NCBI GenBank assembly: GCA_964514285.1
Contig: CAZEQC010000006.1
Location: forward strand, 22,104-86,103
DNA: 64,000 bases
Direction: 5' to 3'
Source of the DNA: SKLM01 sp964514285
GTDB taxonomy: Bacteria; Chloroflexota; Anaerolineae; B4-G1
The first letter of the stretch is position 1. Each line of letters begins with the position of its first letter. Under the pieces are notes generated by a model. The model made no database searches and was not told the DNA's origin. It saw only the letters and a list, made by a program, of their open reading frames with translations. Positions 1 through 9,203 of the stretch are shown piece by piece. The translations under genes and the position numbers were made by a program.

Positions 1-1659
1 CATCTCTCCGAGCGCCTCCTCCTTCCACGCTGGGCCGGGCATCAGCCCGCCCTCCTCGAGCAGGCTCTCCAGGCCCGTCGACTCGCCCAGGCCGAAATGA
101 TGGCCGAACTGCGACAGGATGCCGGGATCGATCTCGTGAAGCGCCTTGCCGACGTTGTAAAACACGACGTTGCAGGAGGCTGAGAGACCATCCTGGAGCA
201 CGATCTGGCCGTGGCCGTCCGTCTTCCAGCATTGTTTCCGCGCGCCACGGCCCAGGCCGTCCCAGTAGCCGGGGCAGTTGAACGAGGTCTGGGTCGGTTC
301 CATGTCGGCCTCTTCCATCCCCGCCGACATCGTCACGATCTTGAAGACCGACCCCGTGGGGTAGGTGCCCTGGAGGGCCCGGTTGACGAGAGGATGGCGT
401 GGATCGGCCAGAACCTGAGATCGCTCCACGTCGCTGGTGGGACCGACGAAGATATTGGGGTCGAAGCCAGGCCCGCTGACCATGGCGCGCACGGCGCCAG
501 TCCGGGCGTCGAGCACAACGATAGCTCCCTTCCGCCCCCCGAGGATCTGCTGAGCTTTCTCCTGGAGATCGCGGTCCAGCGTGGTGTAGATGGAGCGTCC
601 GGGCACAGGGTCACGCTGGCGCAATTGTGTTACTTCCTCCCCTGTGGCCGTGATGATGGAGAGGGCCCCGCCGTGCTGCCCGGCCAGTATCTCCTCGCCC
701 CAAGCTTCCAGCCCAGAGACGCCCACCATCTCGTCACCTCGATACCCTCGCGAGCGGTACACCTCCAGCCTTTCGGCTGGTACCGGGGCCACCCAACCGA
801 CGACGTGAGGGGCAGCCTCTCCGTGGGGATAGGTGCGCCCTGTCTTCTCCTCGCGGTACAATCCAGCCAGGGAGGCGAGCACATCGTTCTCCTCCACACT
901 CACCTCAGCAGGTATGTCGGCGATCGGCACCTTCCATTCCGGGTTGGTCGATTCATACTGCTCGCGGATCGCCTCAGGCGAGAGACCGGTGATAGAGCTT
1001 AGAGCCTGTAGCACCTCTTCCTCGTCCTCGAACTGGGCTGGAATGACGCCTACGGTGACGATGGTCCCTTGGGTGGCCAGCCCGAGGCCGTTGGTGTCGT
1101 AGATGTTGGCCCGCACGGGGATGCTGTACCGGGTGCGGAAGTACTTGGAAGACTCCGTTGGACCCTCTTCTGCCAGTTGTGGCCAGATCAGGCCGGCGCC
1201 CCAGTCGATTCCCCACACCTCACTGGTCAGGGTCAGGGACATCGTGGCGTTGGCATCCAGCGTGCCGAAGAGCGCGGTCTCCAGCGAGAGGTGAAAGGCC
1301 GCTGCTGCCTGGTCCCCTTCGCGCAGCACAGATTGGAGGCCGGTGGTGACGGTGAGGACAGAGGCAGCGGTCAGGGCATTGCTATATCGCTGCCTAAACG
1401 ACTCGATTTCGAAGGCCCTCTGACTCTGTGGAGAGAGAAGGGCGTGCATCGTCTCATAATCGTCCTGCTCCCAGGCTCGCAGGAATGCATTGGCCGTCGT
1501 TTCCGGTGTGGGGGGCAACGGCGTGGCGGTGGGCTCGTTCGTCGGCGCGATAACCGGCTGAGTCGGCGATGGCTCGGTGGGGGACGCCCTGCAGCCCGCC
1601 AGCAAGACCATCAAGACGCTGGCGATACGGAAGAGCCACTGCGTCCTATATCTCTCCAT
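1..1659 (-). CDS. Penicillin-binding protein, transpeptidase (partial, C-terminus off window)
   Basis: The reading frame is open from the ATG at 1659 to base 1, so 553 residues are visible and the C-terminus lies outside the window. It starts with a lipoprotein signal whose lipobox is LAGC at residues 20-23. A Thr/Pro-rich linker follows, then an NTF2-like (MecA_N-type) domain at about 50-165, a dimerisation domain, and the transpeptidase domain from about 370. The active-site motif is S437-V-F-K440 (SxxK) and the second motif is S495-C-N497 (SxN). The third motif (KTG) would be beyond the edge. The family cross-links peptidoglycan in the periplasm or outer leaflet. It lies just downstream of maf on the same strand, and the two are 8 nt apart. 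The family call is secure; the exact class (PBP2 or PBP3-like) is not. Confidence 0.9.
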   Translation of the reverse strand, partial: MERYRTQWLFRIASVLMVLLAGCRASPTEPSPTQPVIAPTNEPTATPLPPTPETTANAFLRAWEQDDYETMHALLSPQSQRAFEIESFRQRYSNALTAASVLTVTTGLQSVLREGDQAAAAFHLSLETALFGTLDANATMSLTLTSEVWGIDWGAGLIWPQLAEEGPTESSKYFRTRYSIPVRANIYDTNGLGLATQGTIVTVGVIPAQFEDEEEVLQALSSITGLSPEAIREQYESTNPEWKVPIADIPAEVSVEENDVLASLAGLYREEKTGRTYPHGEAAPHVVGWVAPVPAERLEVYRSRGYRGDEMVGVSGLEAWGEEILAGQHGGALSIITATGEEVTQLRQRDPVPGRSIYTTLDRDLQEKAQQILGGRKGAIVVLDARTGAVRAMVSGPGFDPNIFVGPTSDVERSQVLADPRHPLVNRALQGTYPTGSVFKIVTMSAGMEEADMEPTQTSFNCPGYWDGLGRGARKQCWKTDGHGQIVLQDGLSASCNVVFYNVGKALHEIDPGILSQFGHHFGLGESTGLESLLEEGGLMPGPAWKEEALGEM

Positions 1660-1667
1660 GGGATGGC

Positions 1668-2378
1668 TCAAGAGCCGATGATCTCCTGGTAGACGTTGCA
1701 GCGGCGGTCGGTGTGCGCCTGGCAGGCAGCGGGGACGTCCACGGCGGGAGGGCGCCCCCAATGGCACAGGCAGCGCGTGAGATGGCACAGCGGCAGCCCC
1801 ATCACGCTGGCGTAACAGCCCTCAATCGTCGCCACGGGATGGAAGCCTTCGTGTTGGATCGCGTAGGCACCGGCTTTGTCCAGCGGGTCTCCGCTGGCGA
1901 CGTAAGTCGAGATCTCACGCTCGGTGTAGGTTCGCATCGTCAGCCGCGTCTTGGCCAGCTGGGTTACTGTCTGACGAGCTTGATTCAGGACTGTGATGGC
2001 GCTATAGACGACGTGAGAGCGTCCGGACGTGGAGCGTCCGGACGTGGAGCGTCCGCGCAGAAGGCGCAGCATCGCCCTCGCTTCCTGCGAGTCACGAGGC
2101 TTGCCCAGAATCTGGGTGCCCTCTGGCCTTCCTTCCAGTGCTACGATGGTATCGCAGGCGATCACCAAGGCGCTGCAGCGCTCACTGAGGCCCTCTTGGG
2201 CCGTTGCGACCTCGGCCTTGGCACGGCTGAGGCGTGTGACCATCTCAACGGGCGTCTCCCCCGCCTCGCGCTCTTCAGTCACATCGGCCACCGTGACCTC
2301 AAAGGGCAACCCCAACAAGTGGAGTAGCTCACGACGGCGAGGAGATTGGGAGGCCAATATCAAGCGTGGCTCACTCAT
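1668..2378 (-). CDS. maf: Maf-type nucleoside triphosphate pyrophosphatase
   Basis: The protein opens with the Maf signature LILASQSPRRRELL and continues through VTEEREAGETPVEMVTRLSRAKA and CDTIVALEGR to the C-terminal family blocks. Maf proteins hydrolyse non-canonical or canonical NTPs to NMP and pyrophosphate and are linked to septum control. The start at 2378 (MSEPRL) was preferred over the upstream in-frame ATG at 2399 because a good promoter (TTTACA, 16 bp, TACAAT) ends only 9 nt before it, which would make the mRNA nearly leaderless. An unusual feature is a five-residue repeat GRSTS-GRSTS-GRS at about residues 108-121, produced by a 15-bp tandem DNA repeat, in the loop before the HVVYS strand. 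It probably adds about ten residues to the normal loop. The gene is probably cotranscribed with the PBP gene downstream. Confidence 0.92.
   Translation of the reverse strand: MSEPRLILASQSPRRRELLHLLGLPFEVTVADVTEEREAGETPVEMVTRLSRAKAEVATAQEGLSERCSALVIACDTIVALEGRPEGTQILGKPRDSQEARAMLRLLRGRSTSGRSTSGRSHVVYSAITVLNQARQTVTQLAKTRLTMRTYTEREISTYVASGDPLDKAGAYAIQHEGFHPVATIEGCYASVMGLPLCHLTRCLCHWGRPPAVDVPAACQAHTDRRCNVYQEIIGS
2017..2055. repeat. 15-bp tandem repeat inside maf
   Basis: Unit GAGCGTCCGGACGTG is present at 2017-2031 and 2032-2046, with a third partial copy of nine bases at 2047-2055. The period is a multiple of three, so the maf frame is kept and five residues are duplicated. The repeats are identical, which suggests a recent slippage event. 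Confidence 0.9.
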
Positions 2379-2387
2379 CGCGCCCGT

Positions 2388-2415
2388 ATTGTAGCACATC
2401 TGCCCCGGTTGTAAA
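2388..2415 (-). promoter_or_regulatory. maf promoter (near-leaderless)
   Basis: Minus strand: -35 TTTACA (2410-2415), 16-bp spacer, -10 TACAAT (2388-2393). The ATG at 2378 is only 9 nt after the -10, so the transcript should have almost no leader. Confidence 0.55.
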
Positions 2416-2436
2416 AACGTGGGAGCGTGCTATGAT
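2409..2436 (+). promoter_or_regulatory. CDF transporter promoter, overlapping the maf promoter
   Basis: Plus strand: -35 TTGTAA (2409-2414), 16-bp spacer, -10 TATGAT (2431-2436). Its -35 hexamer overlaps that of the divergent maf promoter, so the two genes may compete for polymerase. Confidence 0.5.
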
Positions 2437-2466
2437 CGGAATTGGGCGCCCCCGGCGAGGTAGCAG

Positions 2467-3456
2467 ATGCCTGTGGCAGGGCTGGCTTCCCTGAGGGGCG
2501 AATCGCAGCGAGGACGGGACACTGGCTCAATGATGTCAATAGAGACACCTGATGACGTGACGTGCGTGCGGCAAGAGTCACCCGATCGGTCACGACGATC
2601 GCTTTATCGGCAAGCGATCCTCATCGCTGTGGTGGGGAACGTCTTGCTGACCGCGGGCAAGGCGGTGGTGGCCTGGCAAGCGGGAAGCAGCGCGGTGCTG
2701 TCTGACGCGGCGAACTCTCTCTCTGACGTCTTCTACAGTCTGTTGATGGCGGTGGGGCTATACCTGGCGCAGCAACCAGCTGACGAGACGCATCCCCAAG
2801 GGCATAGCCGCTTCGAGCCTTTGGTCAGCTTGCTCATCGCCATCGCTATGGGTGTGGCAGGGTTCACCGCCGTACGGGCGGGCGTGCGACGCTTCCGCAG
2901 CGGCGGCGCAGCGGTGGCGCCGACGTGGCCCACAGTCGTGCTGTTGTCCGGCGCCTCGATCAAAGTGGTGATGTTCAAGCTGGTCAGCGGCCTGGCCAAG
3001 CAAGCCAGCAGCCCCGCCCTGCGGGCCAGTGCTCGCGATAACCTGGTCGACGTTCTGGGTTCCTTGGCGGCTTGGTTGGGCGTCCTGGGCTCTAACCTCC
3101 TCCATCCGCTCCTGGATCCGATAGCGGGGTTGGCGGTCGCTCTCTGGATCCTTCGTGCTATGTGGGAGATCCTCTCCGAGAACGTGGGATATCTTACCGG
3201 TCGAGCTGCGCCGCCCGAGGTGGTGGCGGATATCACCGCAGCCGCCTCCACTGTTCCCGGTGTGCTGAACGTCCATCAGGTGATCGCCGACTACGTAGGC
3301 CCAGAGCTGCGCGTCGATATGCACGTTGACGTCAATGGCGAACTGACGCTCCGAGAAGCTCATGCCATCGCGGAGCAGGTGGAGAGGAGGGTCGAAGGCC
3401 TGTCGACCGTCGATCTGGCCTTCGTACACGTCGAGCCCGCTCATCCTCTGTCCTAG
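2467..3456 (+). CDS. Cation diffusion facilitator (CDF) family transporter
   Basis: This is a 329-residue membrane protein with about six hydrophobic segments between residues 45 and 250 and a cytoplasmic C-terminal ferredoxin-like domain. The family metal-site pattern is visible as SDAANSLSDVF in TM2. The HPQGHSRFEP block after it matches the CDF 'HP-G-R-E' motif. CDF proteins export Zn, Fe, Mn, Co or similar divalent ions in exchange for protons. The ATG at 2467 has GCGAGG six bases upstream and is preferred. A second pair of ATGs at 2530/2533 is possible and would remove a poorly conserved 21-residue N-terminus. The gene is convergent with the kinase gene and divergent from maf. The metal cannot be told from sequence. 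Confidence 0.88.
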   Translation: MPVAGLASLRGESQRGRDTGSMMSIETPDDVTCVRQESPDRSRRSLYRQAILIAVVGNVLLTAGKAVVAWQAGSSAVLSDAANSLSDVFYSLLMAVGLYLAQQPADETHPQGHSRFEPLVSLLIAIAMGVAGFTAVRAGVRRFRSGGAAVAPTWPTVVLLSGASIKVVMFKLVSGLAKQASSPALRASARDNLVDVLGSLAAWLGVLGSNLLHPLLDPIAGLAVALWILRAMWEILSENVGYLTGRAAPPEVVADITAAASTVPGVLNVHQVIADYVGPELRVDMHVDVNGELTLREAHAIAEQVERRVEGLSTVDLAFVHVEPAHPLS

Positions 3457-3527
3457 CTGGGCATCGGCGTGAGTTGCTGGTGTTTCGGGCCTGGCGGCGA
3501 CCTGGAAGCGCGATGGGATGCCGAACG

Positions 3528-6500
3528 TCAGACGCCAACGTAGTGTTGGGCTGGCTGTTCTCCCATTCGTTGAATCTCCTCCGCCAGGGCCTGAGGTGTG
3601 AGAGCGCTCTTGTACATCAGCGTCTCGATATGCTTGTTCAGCTGCTCCCTCTCCTTGCTCGTCACATCCTTGACCGTAAGGACGATGACGGGTATGTCCG
3701 CCGTTCTATCGTCGCTCTTCAGCTCCTCCAAGACCTCGAAGCCGTTCATAACGGGCATCATAAGGTCGAGCAAGATCCCATCCGGACGCTCACTGCGGGC
3801 CTTGGCGAGCCCCTCCTCCCCATCATAGGCAGGGATCAGGGTGCCCGCTTCGTTCCGCAGCATCGCCTCTAAGAGGGGGACCAGCTGGGGGTCATCGTCG
3901 ATGACCAGGATTCTGGGGCTCTCCGAGACCTGGGTGGGCGTTGGGAGTCGGCTCAACACGCTTCGTAGAGCGCCGCGGTCCACTGGTTTGACCATGTAGT
4001 CGGAGGCGCCCAGGCTGAGGGCCAGCTCGCCGTTTCGCAGAGCGGAGATGATCAGCACGGGAATGTCCATCGTCTCCGGATCAGATTTCAACCTCTGGAG
4101 GATCTCCCATCCGTCCTGACCGGGGAGCATCACGTCCAGGGTGATCAGTGCGGGTTTTATCTCTCGAGCACAGTCCAACACGCCGGGCCCCTGGTAGTGC
4201 TGGACGGGATCGTAGCCCTCCTTGCGCAGATAGAGGGAGAGAAGATTGCTGAATTGACGGTCGTCCTCGACGATGAGAACCTTCTGATCGGGATGTGCCT
4301 GTTCGAGACTGTCTGGCGTCTCCTCTGCCTCCTCGATCGGACCGGCGAGTGGCAGCAGGAAAGAGAAGGTGGCTCCCTCGCCAAAGGTGCTCTCCACCCA
4401 GATGGTGCCGCCGTGCATCTCAATCAGACGTTTGCTGATCGTTAGACCGAGCCCCGTACCCTCCACCTCCCGGGTCGCCGTACCGTCCACTTGACGGAAT
4501 TCCTCGAAGATCAGGTCTTGATCCTCAAGCTTGATGCCGATCCCTGTATCCTCCACCGCGAACAGCATCGTCGCTGGATCGGCCAGGCGGCAGATGAGCG
4601 TGATCTCATGCCCCTCTGGCGTGAACTTGTGAGCGTTGCTCAAGAGGTTCAGCAGCACCTGTCGGACGCGAATGCGGTCTGCGTTCAATGGAGGCAGATC
4701 CTCGGCGATGTCCAGGGTCAGGGTCTGCGATTTATCCTCGATCATAGGCATGACCGTCTTCTGCACGTTGTTGATCAAATCGGTCGCGTTGAAATGCTCC
4801 GGAGAGAGCTTCATACGTCCCGCTTCGATCTTGGAGAGATCCAGAATGTCGTTGATCAGGGCCATAAGATGCTCGCCGCTGACGTGGATGTTCTCCACAC
4901 ACTCCTTGCGCTCTGGCGGCATCTCGCCGAGCAGCCCGTCGATCAACACTTCGGAGAAGCCGATCACGGAGTTGAGCGGCGTGCGGAGTTCGTGGCTCAT
5001 GTTGGCCAGGAACTGACTCTTCAGGCGATCGAGCTCCTTGAGCCGCGCGTTGGCGTGCTCCAGGGCCTCTGCACGTTGCCTCAGTTTCTCTCGAGCGCCT
5101 TCGACCTCCTCGAAGAGACGGGCTCGCTCGATGAGCATCGCCAGGTTGCTTCCCAGTGTGGTCAGCATACGTTGGTCGTCGGTCGTGAAAGCGTCCAGCT
5201 CGGTGCTCTCGACGTTAAGCGTCCCTATCACGCGGCTGCCCGAGCTCAACGGCACACACAGCTCGGAGCGGGTCTGCTCATTGGCGGGATAGTATCTGGG
5301 ATCCTCACGGACGTCGGACAGCAACACGGGCTCGCCCTGCTGCGCCACCCAGCCGGTGATGCCTTCTCCCAACGCTACGTCTAGCGTGTTCACTTGCTCG
5401 AAGGGATAGTTGACGCTCGCCTTCAGGTGCAATACATCGGTCTCTTCGTCCACAAGCTGGAGGGCTATCTGTGTCCCTTTCCATTCAGCGGCCAGCGCCT
5501 CGGCTGCGGCTTGCAGGGTCTCCTGCAGGTGGGTGCTCGATGCGGCAGCCAGGCTGACGTCGTGGAGCAGTTGGAGGTCCTTCATCCGGGAGCGCGTCTC
5601 GGTCAGCAACTCTGCGTTCTGGTAAGCGATGGCAATCTGGTCGGCGACCACCTCCAGAGCCATCTGATCGCTCTCATTGAAGGCGCTGATGGTGTTGGCC
5701 TCGACCTCCAGCACACCGATCACCAGCCCTCCCACTTCGATCGGCACCGACATGGAGGATGGCGAAAACCAGTCCCCGACACGGTACGGGATGGTGCTCT
5801 GAGCCGCGTTCCTGATGTGGATCGTCTCTCCTCGCTGGGCAGCTTTGCCTACCGCTCCCTTGCCCATAGGCTGGCGGTAGTCTTCGGGGATGAGGTCCCA
5901 GAAAGCGTCGGTCGCAGCCGCCGTGTAGAGGTCTTCCTCCGCGTTGTCCACCAGGAAGACGCCGGCCAGCTGGAAGCCAAAGCGCTCCTGAATCAGATCC
6001 ACCACGACCTCCAGCAGGGCGGCTGGCTCTGTGATGGCAGTTGCGTGGCGCGCGATGTCTGCAGCGCCCGCTAATTGATTCACTTGCCGCTGGGACTCTT
6101 CGAGGAGGCGTGCGTTCTCCAAAGCAGCTGCAGCTTGGTTGGCGAAAGCCATCATCAAATCCACGTCGTGCTTCGTAAAATCGCGCTGCTCCGGACGATT
6201 AATGGCCGTCATCGTGCCCAGCGGCTGGTCTCGATAGACCAGGGGGACGACGATGATCGATCCGCAGTTGGTTGCCTCACGACGCTCCTGTGCCCGGGGA
6301 CTCTCGCGAGGATCTGTCTCGCCTTTGGGTGAGAGCACAGGTTCCATATCCCGCAAGACCCAACCGGTCAACCCGTTCCAAAGCTCCTCAAAAGATGTCA
6401 AGATGACTTGATCCGCTCCCGGTCCTCCCTTGACGAAGTTCGTCACCTCTCGGCGCTTGAAGTCCAACGTGATCACGGTCGCGCGATCGGCGGGCAGTGC

Positions 6501-8021
6501 TTCGACCACACCGTCGACCACGGTCTGCAGCACGTCCGAAAGGCGCTCCTGGGCGATCAGGGATCGGCTGGTCCGATAGAGAACGTCGGTCTCCGTGAGC
6601 GCATCCTGGATCTGTTCAAAGAGTTGTGCGTTCTCCATCGCGATGGCGGTCTGATGGATCAGTGTCTGCCCAGTGGCTGTCTCGCCTTCGGTGAACTCGC
6701 GAGCCATTGTGCTGTCCCAGACGTAGGCAAAGCCAAGGGCTTGGTCCCGGGTCACGATCGGCAGGAGCAGCATCGCTCTTGCCTCTCGCTCTGTGAGTCT
6801 CGACCGCACGGCCGGCGCTGTGTCCGGGTTTTCTATCTGGGCCTCTACGGGCTTGTTGAGACGTAGGGCCTCCGCGATGTCTGAACCATCCTCCCAGGTC
6901 TCTCTTCGTCTGGACGCTATTCTGTTCCGTTCTTTCTCGGCAGCTTCATCGGCGGCGTAGCTGGCTGCCAATGTGGCTCTCCTACCATCTCCTTCCACGC
7001 TGTAGATCTCAACGCTGGTGGCATTGAGCATCTCACAGAGGCTCCGGGCCACGTAGGGCAGAATCTGATCGATGTCCAACGTGGAGGATATGGCTGATGT
7101 CACCCCCTGTAGCACCGTGACCTCTCGCAGCTGAGATCTCGTCTGCTCGAAGAGACGCGAGTTCTCCATGGCCAGGGCGGTCTGATGGGCAAAGGCGGAG
7201 ACCAATTGTCGAGTTGCTTCATCATACGCCCGCGGCGTGTGAGAACCCATCGTCAATGCCCCGATGACTCGATCTCGCGCCCTAAGCGGTACCGCAAGCC
7301 AAGACGCTAGGGAGCTGGGGATCTCTCCCGCAGATGACCTCGTCCCCTGGCTGATGTCAGGAAGTAGGAGAGGCTTTCTATCCTCAACCACTCGCTTGAT
7401 CAATGGCCGTTCGTCCAGGGAGAACCTCTGCCAACTGGATGGGTCGTCCAGGCCGCGAGAGATGGCGATCTGACCTCGATCGCCGTGTATGAGGCTTATC
7501 GTGGCCACATCGTAGGACAGCAGCTTCTGGAGCTGTTCGAGAGCTTGTTCGAGCAGGAGCTTGAACCGCAGGGTCGTACTGAGCATCTCCGATGTCTCCA
7601 ACAGAGTGCGAAGCTGAAGGTTCTGCTGCTGTAGCCTCTCCTTGATCGCCTTACGTTCGGCAAGCTCATCTTTTTTCTGTCTGCTCAACTCGTGGAGCCG
7701 TCCGCTGAGGCCCCCCATCAGAACCAAGACCAACCATCCCAGGATGCCGCCCGGATTCAGTAGCTCGGCAACAGACCCCCCGGCCAGCAGCAGGAGCCCC
7801 AGACTGAGGGGAAAGCTCGCTAGGCCGGATAGGACGCCCCCGATCATCTCCAGGCTCCAGGATGTCACGACGGTCGGCACAATCGCGGATGCCACCGCCA
7901 TGATACCGGCCAGGCGGTACAACGGGACGAAAGCCAGCGCGTAAATGCTCCACGTGCCCAGCGGGATGACCCATTTCCAGTTTGACGTGCGCAGCTTCTT
8001 GCCCACGGAAGGTTCTCTCAC
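3528..8021 (-). CDS. Multi-GAF hybrid histidine kinase with two receiver domains
   Basis: This 1497-residue sensor starts at a GTG (8021) with AAGGAGC nine bases upstream. An in-frame ATG at 8210 would overlap the response-regulator gene and is rejected. Order: hydrophobic segments at about 17-80 and 90-104; a coiled coil at 108-150; five GAF-type domains at about 150-290, 310-465, 490-640, 660-805 and 825-970 joined by short coiled coils; HisKA with H1010 in MSHELRTP; HATPase with an N-box around 1125-1130, DTG at 1158-1160 and GTGLG at 1188-1192; receiver 1 with D1296 and K1345; receiver 2 with D1419 and a lysine near 1471. It should sense small ligands or redox state through the GAF domains and relay phosphate internally or to the response regulator encoded just upstream. 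The ligand is unknown. Confidence 0.93.
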   Translation of the reverse strand: MREPSVGKKLRTSNWKWVIPLGTWSIYALAFVPLYRLAGIMAVASAIVPTVVTSWSLEMIGGVLSGLASFPLSLGLLLLAGGSVAELLNPGGILGWLVLVLMGGLSGRLHELSRQKKDELAERKAIKERLQQQNLQLRTLLETSEMLSTTLRFKLLLEQALEQLQKLLSYDVATISLIHGDRGQIAISRGLDDPSSWQRFSLDERPLIKRVVEDRKPLLLPDISQGTRSSAGEIPSSLASWLAVPLRARDRVIGALTMGSHTPRAYDEATRQLVSAFAHQTALAMENSRLFEQTRSQLREVTVLQGVTSAISSTLDIDQILPYVARSLCEMLNATSVEIYSVEGDGRRATLAASYAADEAAEKERNRIASRRRETWEDGSDIAEALRLNKPVEAQIENPDTAPAVRSRLTEREARAMLLLPIVTRDQALGFAYVWDSTMAREFTEGETATGQTLIHQTAIAMENAQLFEQIQDALTETDVLYRTSRSLIAQERLSDVLQTVVDGVVEALPADRATVITLDFKRREVTNFVKGGPGADQVILTSFEELWNGLTGWVLRDMEPVLSPKGETDPRESPRAQERREATNCGSIIVVPLVYRDQPLGTMTAINRPEQRDFTKHDVDLMMAFANQAAAALENARLLEESQRQVNQLAGAADIARHATAITEPAALLEVVVDLIQERFGFQLAGVFLVDNAEEDLYTAAATDAFWDLIPEDYRQPMGKGAVGKAAQRGETIHIRNAAQSTIPYRVGDWFSPSSMSVPIEVGGLVIGVLEVEANTISAFNESDQMALEVVADQIAIAYQNAELLTETRSRMKDLQLLHDVSLAAASSTHLQETLQAAAEALAAEWKGTQIALQLVDEETDVLHLKASVNYPFEQVNTLDVALGEGITGWVAQQGEPVLLSDVREDPRYYPANEQTRSELCVPLSSGSRVIGTLNVESTELDAFTTDDQRMLTTLGSNLAMLIERARLFEEVEGAREKLRQRAEALEHANARLKELDRLKSQFLANMSHELRTPLNSVIGFSEVLIDGLLGEMPPERKECVENIHVSGEHLMALINDILDLSKIEAGRMKLSPEHFNATDLINNVQKTVMPMIEDKSQTLTLDIAEDLPPLNADRIRVRQVLLNLLSNAHKFTPEGHEITLICRLADPATMLFAVEDTGIGIKLEDQDLIFEEFRQVDGTATREVEGTGLGLTISKRLIEMHGGTIWVESTFGEGATFSFLLPLAGPIEEAEETPDSLEQAHPDQKVLIVEDDRQFSNLLSLYLRKEGYDPVQHYQGPGVLDCAREIKPALITLDVMLPGQDGWEILQRLKSDPETMDIPVLIISALRNGELALSLGASDYMVKPVDRGALRSVLSRLPTPTQVSESPRILVIDDDPQLVPLLEAMLRNEAGTLIPAYDGEEGLAKARSERPDGILLDLMMPVMNGFEVLEELKSDDRTADIPVIVLTVKDVTSKEREQLNKHIETLMYKSALTPQALAEEIQRMGEQPAQHYVGV

Positions 8022-8130
8022 GTCTGTTCCGCTCCTTAGGATAAGGTAGTCTATCGGTCCCTGTCTGCTTGGTTCATCTTGGCCGCATCGGGCTGCCTCA
8101 GGGGAGGCCCAGTGAGGTGCCTTTGTCCTG

Positions 8131-8517
8131 TCATCGTATGTACTGTCGCAGTTGGTCGGCGAAAGACCGAGTGTCAATCGGCTTGGTGATGTAGCCCTCG
8201 CAGCCAGCATCCGCTGCGCGTTGGCGCTCGCTTCCCACAGCGTGGGCGGTGAGAGCCACGATGGGGATGTCCACTGTCTCTGGCTTGGATTTCAGCAGCT
8301 CCACGACCTCGTGGCCGCTCATGCCGGGGAGCTTCAGGTCCATAAGGATCAGGGCGGGATGTTCTTGGGTGGCGATCTCAATAGCCTCCCAACCGTTCTT
8401 CGCGAAGAAGAGGTCGTAGCCGTGAGGCGTCAAGACGGTCTCCAACAACTGTTGGCTGACTTTGTTGTCCTCGACGATCAAGACGGCCTTGCCCGTGGGC
8501 TCAGTTGCTTCAGTCAC
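8131..8517 (-). CDS. Single-domain response regulator (DivK/CheY-like)
   Basis: This 128-residue protein is one receiver domain and nothing else. VLIVEDN supplies the acidic pocket (E16, D17), D60 in LILMDLKLPG is the phospho-acceptor, T90 is the switch residue, and K112 lies in ITKP. The start is a GTG at 8517 whose last bases overlap the TGA of the upstream HTH gene (GTGA), with GGAGGT about nine bases before it. A longer ORF beginning at 8670 is only a shadow of that gene. With no output domain, it most likely acts by protein contact or as a phosphotransfer partner of the hybrid kinase encoded next in the operon. Confidence 0.92.
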   Translation of the reverse strand: MTEATEPTGKAVLIVEDNKVSQQLLETVLTPHGYDLFFAKNGWEAIEIATQEHPALILMDLKLPGMSGHEVVELLKSKPETVDIPIVALTAHAVGSERQRAADAGCEGYITKPIDTRSFADQLRQYIR

Positions 8518-9059
8518 AGCAACAGCACCTCCAGCTTTTCCTCCAGGCTGGAGAGAGCTTCCGACGGCAGGTAGATGTCGACGCCAGCCGTTCGCTCGAT
8601 CCCTTTGTCGTCGCCACACCCTATGACCAGCACTGTGGCTTTTGCTGCGGTCTCGTTCAGCCAGCGGCAAAGGCCCCAGGGGTCCAGGGATGCCCGCGTA
8701 TCGATGACTACAGCATCAGGGGTCGACCGTACCGCCTCTGCACTGGTCGTGTAGTCGCTGGCGACCAAGGAGACCTCGAAGCCGTTGTTCTCTCCTAGCC
8801 TCTCCATCAGGTCCTTGATGCCTGGATTCGTGCTGAGAACGAGAACCCTTGGGCGTGTCGATGATTTCAACGCCGCATCGATCGGCATGCCGTGGGCCTT
8901 CAAGAAGGATAAGAGATCGGATCGCGGGATCCGGTAGTGTCCCCCCGGGGTCGTGTAGCCACTAAGCTTGCCGTTCTTGATCCAATTGACGATGGTCGCC
9001 TGAGAGACGTGGCAGTATTCGGCCACCTGCCCGGTGGTGAATGGTGAGTTGTCGGACAT
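8514..9059 (-). CDS. BldC/MerR-like HTH protein with degenerate receiver-like domain
   Basis: The 181-residue protein has an N-terminal winged helix of the HTH_17/BldC type (FTTGQVAEYCHVSQATIVNWIKNGKL, then GGHYRIPRSDL) at residues 5-60. A C-terminal domain at about 70-181 follows, with the alternating strand/helix pattern of a receiver (VLVLSTNP, DAVVIDTRA, ATVLVIGCG). The usual acidic pocket is absent, so phosphorylation is doubtful. The start at 9059 is supported by AAGGAGA about nine bases upstream; the longer form at 9089 is less likely. It is the first gene of a three-gene signalling operon with a response regulator and a giant hybrid kinase. Two identical 10-bp direct repeats flank the -10 of its own promoter, which suggests autoregulation. 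Confidence 0.82.
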   Translation of the reverse strand: MSDNSPFTTGQVAEYCHVSQATIVNWIKNGKLSGYTTPGGHYRIPRSDLLSFLKAHGMPIDAALKSSTRPRVLVLSTNPGIKDLMERLGENNGFEVSLVASDYTTSAEAVRSTPDAVVIDTRASLDPWGLCRWLNETAAKATVLVIGCGDDKGIERTAGVDIYLPSEALSSLEEKLEVLLL

Positions 9060-9134
9060 GCGCTTTCTCCTTGGTCTGGCAAGCGGCAAGATGTTCGAGC
9101 TGGTCTCATCGGTCTTGATGATCGTTGGTGTTCG

Positions 9135-9174
9135 AGATTTTCGACTATTATAAGATTTTCGAGGCAGACGTCAA
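9135..9174 (-). promoter_or_regulatory. Promoter of signalling operon with paired direct repeats
   Basis: Minus strand: -35 TTGACG (9169-9174), 16-bp spacer, -10 TATAAT (9147-9152). The direct repeat TCGAAAATCT occurs at 9153-9162, just before the -10, and again at 9135-9144, just after it. Head-to-tail repeats are the kind of site BldC-like proteins bind, so this is a candidate autoregulatory operator. Confidence 0.65.
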
Positions 9175-9203
9175 TGAGAAGAAAGTACCGGGGTAGCGGG
9201 GAT

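Noticed and set aside
211..1002. 263-codon plus-strand frame
   Set aside because: It is the complement of the penicillin-binding protein gene, whose SxxK and SxN motifs are clear on the minus strand.
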